DNA from: Lentimicrobiaceae bacterium
GTDB lineage: Bacteria > Bacteroidota > Bacteroidia > Bacteroidales > WCHB1-69
Direction: 5' to 3'
DNA: 12,878 bases
NCBI GenBank assembly: GCA_009787485.1
Contig: WQWP01000063.1
Span: 1-12,878, forward strand
The notes under the pieces were generated by a model, which searched no databases, was not told the DNA's origin, and saw only the letters and a program-made list of their open reading frames with translations. Below, one piece after another: positions 7,184 to 12,878 of the stretch (positions are counted from its first letter, which is position 1; each line of letters starts with the position of its first letter). The translations under genes and the position numbers were made by a program.

Positions 7184-9784
7184 ATGAAGAAATGTAACTT
7201 CTTCGTATTATTTGCCATAATGCTGTTCTTTTTCCGAAATGGCTACGGGCAGGAGAATCTCACTTTTACTGTAAATGGTGTAGAATTCAATATGATTTTT
7301 GTGGAAGGAGGAACTTTTGTAATGGGCTGTACACCAGAACAAGGGGATTGTTACCCTGGCGAAAGACCTACCCACAAAGTAACCTTGCCCGATTTTTTTA
7401 TGGGTGAATTTCAGGTAACTCAAAAACTTTGGACTGCCATTATGGGAACTAATATCTCTCAGCAATGGTTGATGCCTCAAATTGCAGAAAGAAGAAGATT
7501 GATAAAGCAAAAGAAGGATTTGGCAAACTTTGAAAATGTGGTGGTACCCGGCGCTATGTGGGATGTAGAAGGAAGTATGCCAATCTATGCTGAAGATTTT
7601 AGCAAAATTCCATTATTTAGTAATGTAGGCGATAATTACCCTATGTATTTTATAAGCCATAATGATTGTGAACTATTTTGCAACATACTAAATCAATTAT
7701 TATCAGATCAACTGCCGGAAGGCTATAAATTTCGTATCCCTACCGAAGCGCAGTGGGAATACGCGGCACGCGGCGGAAAAATGAGCAAAGGCTATATGTT
7801 CAGCGGAAGCGATATAATTGATGAAGTAGCTTGGTATGACGCCAATAGCGAAGGGAAAACTTACGAAATAGGAAAGAAAATTAAAAACGAACTCGGCATT
7901 TACGACATGAGCGGCAATGTTTGGGAATGGTGTAGAGACAAATATAGCGAAACTTATTACCGGAGCAGTCCACTTGTCAACCCCAAAGGGCCTGATAAAG
8001 GTACTGAATATGTATTACGTGGGGGCAGTTGGGGGCAAAATATGTGGGCTTGCCGCACGGCGACACGCCACAAAGATGATCCTGCCGCCTACACAACAAA
8101 CTATGGCTTTCGGCTTGCTTTAGAGCCTCCTCCGAAATTGTCGGGCAGCGGATTTTTCGGATATACCGGTAAATTCACTACTTCGCGGCTCTCGTCAGGC
8201 AAAAATCTTACTTTTAAAGCAAACGATGTAAAATTTGAGATGACTTTTGTGGAAGGTGGAGACTTTGTAATGGGCTGCCATTCAGAACATAAAAATTGCG
8301 ACAGCATTGAAAAGCCCGCCCACCATGTAAAACTTTCCAATTTTTACATGGGCAAATTTGAGGTTACGCAAAAATTATGGAATACCATAATGGGCACTAC
8401 CGTGTCGCAGCAGCGCGATTCGGCTAATACAGATTGGGAGATTTACAGCGAAGGAGATCAGTACCCGATGTATTATGTAAGTTATGAAGAGTGTGCGGCA
8501 TTTTGCGAAAAACTGAATCAATCATTGTATTATCAATTGCCTGAAGGCTATAAATTTAGGCTGCCCACAGAGGCGCAATGGGAGTACGCCGCACGTGGCG
8601 GCAGCAAGAGCAAAGACTATAGCTACAGTGGTAACAATAAGATAGATAGAGTAGCGTGGTGGGAGGGCAATAGCGGGCAAAAAACTCGAAAAGTAGGGCT
8701 GAAGTCTAACAACAAACTCGGCATTTACGATATGAGCGGCAATGTTTGGGAATGGTGCAGAGATTGGTTTGAAGACAATTACTATAGTTATGGCTCAACG
8801 ACTAACCCTCAGGGGCCACTCTCCGGCACGCACCGTATTTTGCGTGGGGGCAGTTGGAATCTCAAGGCATGGCACTGCCGTGTAACAACCCGCTACTACT
8901 ACGAACCCGTTGGGCGTTCCGCAAATGTAGGTTTTCGCATTGTATTAGAGCCTGCTAAAGACCTATTTGATTTAAAATCTTTAAGAAATGCTGTGAAACT
9001 ACCCACTCCATCTTCTTCCACCAATAACCGTACATTTAAAATCAACGACATCAATTTTGACATGATTTTCGTGAAAGGGGGAACATTTACCATGGGTTGT
9101 ACTTCAGAGCCAAACGATTGCTTTAGTAATGAGGAGCCTACCCACAGTGTAACGCTATCTGATTTTTATGTAGGTAAGTATCAAGTTACGCAACAGTTAT
9201 GGAAAAAAGTGATGGGGACTACGGTAAGCGAGCAACGCAATTTATTAGATTCCACTTTGGCGCTTCACGGCGAGGGTAATTTTTATCCCATGTATTATAT
9301 CAACCATAAAGAATGTGAAGAATTTTGCGAAAAGCTGAATCAGTTATTAGCCAAGCAATTACCGGAAGGTTATAAGTTCAGTCTTCCTACAGAAGCGCAA
9401 TGGGAATATGCGGCGCGCGGCGGCAGAAAAAGCAAAGGCTATATCTACAGCGGCGATGATAATGTTAAAAAAGTGGCATGGTATGAAGAAAACAGCAATG
9501 ATAAAGCCCGTGAAGTAGGCATGAAAAAGAAAAACGAGCTCGGCATTTACGATATGAGCGGCAATTTATGGGAATGGTGCAGCGATTGGTTTGATGGAGA
9601 GTATTATAGCTACAGTCCGTCCACCGATCCCACAGGTCCCGTTTATGGCTACCATCGTGTCATGCGAGGGGGGAGTTGGCGCAGTATTGTGCAGGGCTGC
9701 CGCGTGTCGTGCCGTGCCAAGAACTCGCCTAATGAACGGGCGAGTAATTGTGGGGTACGGGTGGTTTTGGTTAAGAGGGATTAG
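7184..9784 (+). CDS. Secreted protein with three SUMF1/FGE-like domains
   Basis: An 866-residue protein. Residues 1-22 form a signal peptide (MKK, hydrophobic core FFVLFAIMLFFF, likely cleavage near GYGQ), so it is exported. Three formylglycine-generating-enzyme-like (SUMF1/EgtB/PvdO fold) domains follow, about residues 26-314, 341-591 and 616-864, each with FxMGC, KVTQxLW, LPTEAQWEYAARGG, LGIYDMSGN(V/L)WEWC and RGGSW...CR. Domain 1 has an extra 30-40 residues (about 93-145). In true FGE two cysteines near GGS(Y/F) bind copper; here the second is kept (C290, C565, C839) but the first is replaced by Q285, L560 and S834, so formylglycine formation is unlikely. Each domain has a further conserved cysteine set (C49/C56, C365/C372, C639/C646; CxxxC at 162/166, 437/441, 711/715), perhaps structural disulfides. 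There is no lipobox or evident type IX sorting tail. GldJ/GldK-type structural homologues show that the fold can be non-enzymatic. The specific role is unknown. Confidence 0.93.
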   Translation: MKKCNFFVLFAIMLFFFRNGYGQENLTFTVNGVEFNMIFVEGGTFVMGCTPEQGDCYPGERPTHKVTLPDFFMGEFQVTQKLWTAIMGTNISQQWLMPQIAERRRLIKQKKDLANFENVVVPGAMWDVEGSMPIYAEDFSKIPLFSNVGDNYPMYFISHNDCELFCNILNQLLSDQLPEGYKFRIPTEAQWEYAARGGKMSKGYMFSGSDIIDEVAWYDANSEGKTYEIGKKIKNELGIYDMSGNVWEWCRDKYSETYYRSSPLVNPKGPDKGTEYVLRGGSWGQNMWACRTATRHKDDPAAYTTNYGFRLALEPPPKLSGSGFFGYTGKFTTSRLSSGKNLTFKANDVKFEMTFVEGGDFVMGCHSEHKNCDSIEKPAHHVKLSNFYMGKFEVTQKLWNTIMGTTVSQQRDSANTDWEIYSEGDQYPMYYVSYEECAAFCEKLNQSLYYQLPEGYKFRLPTEAQWEYAARGGSKSKDYSYSGNNKIDRVAWWEGNSGQKTRKVGLKSNNKLGIYDMSGNVWEWCRDWFEDNYYSYGSTTNPQGPLSGTHRILRGGSWNLKAWHCRVTTRYYYEPVGRSANVGFRIVLEPAKDLFDLKSLRNAVKLPTPSSSTNNRTFKINDINFDMIFVKGGTFTMGCTSEPNDCFSNEEPTHSVTLSDFYVGKYQVTQQLWKKVMGTTVSEQRNLLDSTLALHGEGNFYPMYYINHKECEEFCEKLNQLLAKQLPEGYKFSLPTEAQWEYAARGGRKSKGYIYSGDDNVKKVAWYEENSNDKAREVGMKKKNELGIYDMSGNLWEWCSDWFDGEYYSYSPSTDPTGPVYGYHRVMRGGSWRSIVQGCRVSCRAKNSPNERASNCGVRVVLVKRD
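7259..9775 (+). repeat. Three intragenic repeats encoding the FGE-like domains
   Basis: Units run at about 7259-8125, 8204-8956 and 9029-9775. The best-conserved stretch starts with CTCGGCATTTACGA at 7892, 8717 and 9539, i.e. spacings of 825 and 822 bases. Around it units 1 and 2 share about 40 bases with a single mismatch, including synonymous positions. This indicates tandem duplication with fairly recent copying or conversion of the core, while loops have diverged. Confidence 0.85.
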
Positions 9785-9795
9785 ATGATAAGATA

Positions 9796-9849
9796 TGAAA
9801 TGTTTCTGCTCTTTTCGAGAGCGAGTTTTCTGCAATTGCAAACATTTCA
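9796..9849. terminator. Putative bidirectional terminator between convergent genes
   Basis: A perfect 10-bp inverted repeat (TGAAATGTTT at 9796-9805, AAACATTTCA at 9840-9849) encloses a smaller hairpin (GCTCT at 9808-9812 with AGAGC at 9818-9822). It starts 12 bases after the FGE-like stop codon and lies 20 bases from the end of the SecB-like gene, which converges on it. The outer stem is AT-rich and there is no immediate long T-run, so strength is uncertain. Confidence 0.45.
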
Positions 9850-9868
9850 CTATAAATCAAAAAGACAT

Positions 9869-10279
9869 TTACTTTTCTTGATTTTTTGTAAAATTTATCG
9901 GAGGTAAAAGGAGAGCACCAATACCAGCTTTCAAGGAAATATTGGTTATATGCTCTCTAATATATGGGAAAATAATTGCAGCACCATTAACTCTGCCAAA
10001 CTCTTCGAAATTTGTGAGTACAGTCTCTCCAATACATTCAAAAAGTCCAGCCATTTTCACTTTAACCTTCACTTGTTCAATATCTTGAAATTTCTGTACA
10101 AGTGTTACTTCTTCGGTAACCATTATAACTTTGTCCTTTACAGCAATTTCTGTGTTAATATCAAGATTATTATCAACACCTTCCCCATAAGCAACATTGG
10201 AAATTCGTGAAAATGAACTTTCTATAAGAATTAAATCATTAATTCTAAAACCTGAATCTAATTTGTTTTTATTTTCCAT
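9869..10279 (-). CDS. SecB-like chaperone (TAC-type)
   Basis: A 136-residue protein. The C-terminal half carries the SecB signature: residues 97-130 include IIFPYIREHIT and LLLPPINF, aligning with the ILFPYARECIT and LAPVNF segments of E. coli SecB. The preceding VKMAGLFECIG (73-84) matches the SecB strand VQQGGIFSIAG, and the N-terminal FRINDLILIESSFSR matches FQIQRIYTKDISFEAP. The negatively charged tail of export SecB is missing. SecB proteins are tetrameric holdases that keep clients unfolded; SecB-like proteins in toxin-antitoxin-chaperone operons instead protect a labile antitoxin. Here it is the last gene of a three-gene unit, starting 3 bp after the 154-residue gene, which favours that second role. 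Start at the ATG at 10279. Family assignment is good; the client is inferred. Confidence 0.85.
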   Translation of the reverse strand: MENKNKLDSGFRINDLILIESSFSRISNVAYGEGVDNNLDINTEIAVKDKVIMVTEEVTLVQKFQDIEQVKVKVKMAGLFECIGETVLTNFEEFGRVNGAAIIFPYIREHITNISLKAGIGALLLPPINFTKNQEK

Positions 10280-10282
10280 ATT

Positions 10283-10747
10283 CTATGCTGCTATTGAAAA
10301 TTTATTACTTGAGTATTCGTAAGGTATTTTCGTTTTTTTGATAACATTACCCTTATTTGGATCAGCAAGTGTAATATCTATCACATTTCCTATAACTATT
10401 GGCTGTAAAAATATTGAGGAGGAATCAAAAGTGATACTCTCTTTCGCTGTAGAAATTGGTGTATAACCATAACCCACGCCGGATAATGCCAACTCTGCAT
10501 TTTCAATACCAACTAAGGCATCATCTGAAATGAAACAAATACCTTCCATCGGGTAGTGTTCCACAAATCTATCCCACATATCGCATTCCCACACGAGATA
10601 CTCTTCATTCAGATTATATACTTCATTGGGAATGATTTCTATAAAATGAGCATCTGAGAGTTCGTGATACTCATAGCGTACTCTCACTTGTGGAAATTGC
10701 TTGATGAAATTGCTCAATTCTTTTTTAATAAACTCTTTTGCTGTCAT
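10283..10747 (-). CDS. Unknown 154-residue protein, candidate antitoxin of a TAC-like unit
   Basis: I do not recognise a named domain. The N-terminal part (1-90) looks like a compact alpha/beta domain: helix AKEFIKKELSNFIKQF, strands VRVRYEYH and HFIEIIPNEVY (34-44), a segment rich in W/E/D (EEYLVWECDMWDRF), then CFISDDALVGIENAE (71-85). The remainder (about 91-154) is of different character, Ser/Thr-rich with a hydrophobic strand-like stretch (SIFLQPIVIGNVIDITL, 111-127) and a polar tail ending FSIAA. In TAC modules the antitoxin often has a C-terminal extension that needs the chaperone, and this tail would fit that part. No transmembrane helix or signal peptide. It is 3 bp after the HEPN gene and 3 bp before the SecB-like gene, so it is almost certainly co-transcribed. 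The antitoxin role is inferred from position only; an alternative is that this protein is the effector. Confidence 0.8.
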   Translation of the reverse strand: MTAKEFIKKELSNFIKQFPQVRVRYEYHELSDAHFIEIIPNEVYNLNEEYLVWECDMWDRFVEHYPMEGICFISDDALVGIENAELALSGVGYGYTPISTAKESITFDSSSIFLQPIVIGNVIDITLADPNKGNVIKKTKIPYEYSSNKFSIAA

Positions 10748-10750
10748 AAT

Positions 10751-11146
10751 TCAATATTTTTGTAAAATAGGTACTATCAAATTTGAAAGTGTTAATGACG
10801 AATTACTTTCTTTCATACCAAAAGCATTATCTAAATAATCAGCGTTAACACGTAATCTTTTAAGTTGCACAATATTACGATTAAAAATCAAAAAATCTTT
10901 TGTATTACAAGATTTTATATGTATTCCTATTTGATTTATTAGAAATTCGTGTGTCCCTTTTTTTGTCGATGTTAGCTGCATTGTCAAATCAGATTCCGTT
11001 TTATGTAAAGAATGTAACCAAATTTGTTTCATCAACAGTATACAACAATAATAAGCACTATGAGCAACTGCAGGATATAATTTACTAACATCCAACAATT
11101 TTGCAGCTGCAATTAAATCATTCGATTTATTTTTGAGGTGGCTCAT
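10751..11146 (-). CDS. HEPN/UPF0332-like protein, candidate toxin of a TAC-like unit
   Basis: A 131-residue, probably all-helical protein. It shows the pattern of HEPN proteins of the UPF0332 type: an initial helix with LIAAAKLLD, then YPAVAHSAYYCCILLMKQIWL (25-44, with H29 and the YY at 32-33), a later GTHEFL (H66), and a final helix LKRLRVNADYLDN (95-107, R99, D103, Y104). Many HEPN toxins are RNases with an R-x4-6-H motif; no histidine follows R97 or R99 at that distance, so RNase activity cannot be assumed. HEPN proteins occur as toxins paired with MNT antitoxins and in several defence systems. It is the first gene of the trio, the usual toxin position. Start at the ATG at 11146, preceded by purine-rich AGAAGAAA. 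Family call moderate; toxin role inferred. Confidence 0.72.
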   Translation of the reverse strand: MSHLKNKSNDLIAAAKLLDVSKLYPAVAHSAYYCCILLMKQIWLHSLHKTESDLTMQLTSTKKGTHEFLINQIGIHIKSCNTKDFLIFNRNIVQLKRLRVNADYLDNAFGMKESNSSLTLSNLIVPILQKY

Positions 11147-11194
11147 TTTCTTCTCATTGTTTTGGGCGGCGAAAATAAAAACTTTTCTACTACT

Positions 11195-11215
11195 TAAAGA
11201 TATTTTTTAAAAATA
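11195..11215 (-). promoter_or_regulatory. Possible promoter and operator of the HEPN-SecB unit
   Basis: In the 127-base gap before the HEPN gene, the minus strand reads TATCTTTA (11202-11195), one mismatch from TAnnTTTG, about 48 bases before the ATG. It overlaps an AT-only palindrome (TATTTTT 11201-11207, AAAAATA 11209-11215) that could be an operator, as many toxin-antitoxin units are autoregulated. No -33 box is clear, and AT richness makes chance matches likely. The rest of the gap holds nothing I can identify. Confidence 0.25.
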
Positions 11216-11273
11216 AGTTTTTCTCTCTACTTTCTGCCTTTTCGTGCTTCTAATCTTTAAATTTTTAAACCTA

Positions 11274-12731
11274 TTACTTTTTCCCTTGCAACATTACCAC
11301 AATCCACAATCCCGCAAACACCAGCCCCCCATTAACAATCAACAACTCAAATCCAAATTTATATCCCCAAAATAATTCCACCGAATATTTAGAAAGAAAA
11401 AACACAGCCACCGGAACCAAAACTGCCAAAATCGGCATTGCCCAGCCCGTTTTTATCTCTCTTTTTGTAAACATTCCAAAAGCAAATAAGCCTAAAATGG
11501 GACCGTAAGTATAACCGGCAACACGGAGCAGCATACGAATCAACGCGTCGTCATGATAATTGGAAAAAACAATAATTACACTCAAAAATAGCAATGACAT
11601 CAATATATGTACCATTCGCCGGATAAAAGTGCGTTTTTTTTCAGATTTTGTACATTTGTTCAAATTTATGATGTCAAAACAAAAGGTGGTGGTCAGCGCC
11701 GTTAGCGTGCCGTCTGCGCTGGAATACCCGGAAGCCACCAAGCCGATTACGAAAAAGGCGGCTGCCGTAATACCCAGATAATCAAGGGCGATGGTGGGGT
11801 ATATTTGGTCGCTGTTCATTCCGGACAGGTCAATGCCTTTTTGTTGCGCATAGATCAAAAGTAAACCGCCCAGCAGTAAAAATAGCGCTTTTACCACTAC
11901 CAAAATGCCGGTAAACGACATCATGTTGCGTTGGGCATCTTTCAAAGTTTTGCAAGAGAGGTTTTTCTGCATCATGTCTTGGTCTAAGCCGGTCATGGCA
12001 ATGGTGATGAACATGCCGCCCAAGATGTGTTTCAGGAAATAATCGCGATGCTTCCAATCCGATACAAACATTTTGGTGTGACCGGAGGTTTGAAGTGAAG
12101 AAAACAGTTCACTAAATGAGAGGTTTATATCTTTAAAAATAATGAAAATGGTAGCTCCAAGCGCCACAAGGAAGAAGGTGGTTTGTAAAAGGTCTGTCCA
12201 TACTACTGTTTTTACGCCTCCTTTAAAGGTATAGAGAAAAACGGTGAGCACCATAAAAATGGAGGTTACCCATATCGGAATGCCCCAGCTGTCGAATAAA
12301 AATATTTGCAGCACAAAAATAGTGAGATACATTTTTAATGCTGAGACTGTTAACCGCGAAACGATGAATAATAATGAGCCTGTTTTTTGTCCTGTTTTTC
12401 CAAAACGTGTTTCAAGAAATTGGTAAACGGAGGTTACATTGAGTTTATAATAAAGTGGTAATAGAAGAAAAGAGATAACCAAATAGCCAAGAACATAACC
12501 AATTACAAGTCCGAAATAGGTAAATTGTGTATTTACCACATCGCCGGGCACCGACATGAAGGTAATTCCCGATAAAGTGGCGCCAATCATTCCGTAAGCT
12601 ACTACAAACCAGGGGGATTTTCGGTTTCCGATGAAATAGGTGTCGTTGTTGGCTTTTTTAGAAGTTAGCCATGAAACTATAAATAGTAAAGCGGTGTAGA
12701 GGAGGAATAAGGAGAGGATTAAGGATTTCAT
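11274..12731 (-). CDS. Sodium:solute symporter (SSS family)
   Basis: A 485-residue integral membrane protein with about 13 predicted helices, the normal SSS size. Family landmarks: GMIGATLSGITFMSVPG (47-63), where helix 1 provides part of the sodium site; YTFKGGVKTVVWTDLLQ (167-183); GLDQDMMQKNLSCKTLKDAQRN (248-269); and GLVASGYSSADGTLTALTT (330-348), corresponding to the helix 8 sodium-site region with its serine/threonine residues. It would import an organic solute (sugar, sialic acid, amino acid or similar) driven by the Na+ gradient; the substrate cannot be told from this sequence and no catabolic gene is adjacent. Start at the ATG at 12731, preceded by a pyrimidine-rich CCCCCTCCCC rather than a ribosome-binding site. 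It is upstream of, and in the same direction as, the HEPN trio, but the 127-base gap suggests separate units. Confidence 0.93.
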   Translation of the reverse strand: MKSLILSLFLLYTALLFIVSWLTSKKANNDTYFIGNRKSPWFVVAYGMIGATLSGITFMSVPGDVVNTQFTYFGLVIGYVLGYLVISFLLLPLYYKLNVTSVYQFLETRFGKTGQKTGSLLFIVSRLTVSALKMYLTIFVLQIFLFDSWGIPIWVTSIFMVLTVFLYTFKGGVKTVVWTDLLQTTFFLVALGATIFIIFKDINLSFSELFSSLQTSGHTKMFVSDWKHRDYFLKHILGGMFITIAMTGLDQDMMQKNLSCKTLKDAQRNMMSFTGILVVVKALFLLLGGLLLIYAQQKGIDLSGMNSDQIYPTIALDYLGITAAAFFVIGLVASGYSSADGTLTALTTTFCFDIINLNKCTKSEKKRTFIRRMVHILMSLLFLSVIIVFSNYHDDALIRMLLRVAGYTYGPILGLFAFGMFTKREIKTGWAMPILAVLVPVAVFFLSKYSVELFWGYKFGFELLIVNGGLVFAGLWIVVMLQGKK

Positions 12732-12878
12732 GGGGAGGGGGAATTAGGAATTGGGAATCAGTAGTGTTGCGTTGTTTATAAAAAAAGTTCTTTGAAATTA
12801 TTGGATATCAGATTATTATAGCGGTTTTTCGATTCCCCCGATTTGAATTGATAGTTTAGTTAATGAGAAAAAGCGCTG
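12732..12878. other. Upstream region of the symporter gene to the window end
   Basis: These 147 bases hold the leader of the symporter gene and no gene I can support. It includes three degenerate 7-bp units at 12741-12761 (GAATTAG, GAATTGG, GAATCAG), the same family as the GAATTGA heptamers inside the activase gene. No TAnnTTTG box is visible on the minus strand before the symporter ATG. Short open frames reach the window edge on both strands, including an ATG at 12863 on the plus strand, but none is long enough to call. Confidence 0.6.

Noticed and set aside
7184..9784. Active sulfatase-modifying enzyme (true FGE)
   Set aside because: All three domains lack the first of the two copper-binding cysteines, and no sulfatase gene is nearby.
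9869..10279. Housekeeping export SecB
   Set aside because: It lacks the usual acidic C-terminal tail and is embedded in a tight three-gene unit with a HEPN-like gene, which better fits a TAC-type chaperone; this remains an inference.
12863..12878. Start of a plus-strand gene at the ATG at 12863
   Set aside because: Only five codons are visible and no ribosome-binding site or promoter at a suitable distance supports it.

Overview
The window looks like a chromosomal segment of an AT-rich member of the Bacteroidota, probably Bacteroidales-like. Support comes from promoter boxes of the Bacteroidota type (TAnnTTTG), few Shine-Dalgarno sequences, a long fused BadF-type activase, a DUF4143 AAA ATPase, and a secreted protein with SUMF1/FGE-like repeats. 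I see no rRNA, tRNA, CRISPR array, transposase or integrase.

Layout, left to right. The first 63 bases are probably the 3' end of a plus-strand gene, followed by a bidirectional hairpin terminator. A very long minus-strand gene (194-4408) encodes a fused acyl-CoA dehydratase activase with two BadF/HgdC ATPase domains and DUF2229/HgdB-like regions; two of its linkers are made of simple-sequence repeats. Upstream of it, 19 bp away, is a DUF4143 AAA ATPase (4428-5756), preceded by three copies of an AT-rich 33-bp tandem repeat. Next come a manganese exporter, mntP (5953-6513), and a DUF308/HdeD-like membrane protein (6535-7068), probably one minus-strand operon. Divergent from this is a plus-strand gene (7184-9784) for an exported protein of three SUMF1/FGE-like domains that lack one of the two catalytic cysteines. 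A convergent hairpin separates it from a compact minus-strand trio (11146 down to 9869): a HEPN/UPF0332-like protein, a 154-residue protein of no family I recognise, and a SecB-like chaperone, with 3-bp gaps. A sodium:solute symporter (11274-12731) closes the window.

The most interesting part is the HEPN / unknown / SecB-like trio. Gene order, sizes and tight spacing resemble toxin-antitoxin-chaperone (TAC) modules, in which a SecB-like chaperone protects an unstable antitoxin; one TAC, CmdTAC, is a known anti-phage system. A HEPN protein in the toxin position with this middle protein would be an unusual or undescribed version. This is inference from gene content and order; toxicity and protection are not shown by sequence. 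The remaining genes look like ordinary metabolism and transport and show no evident functional link to the trio.
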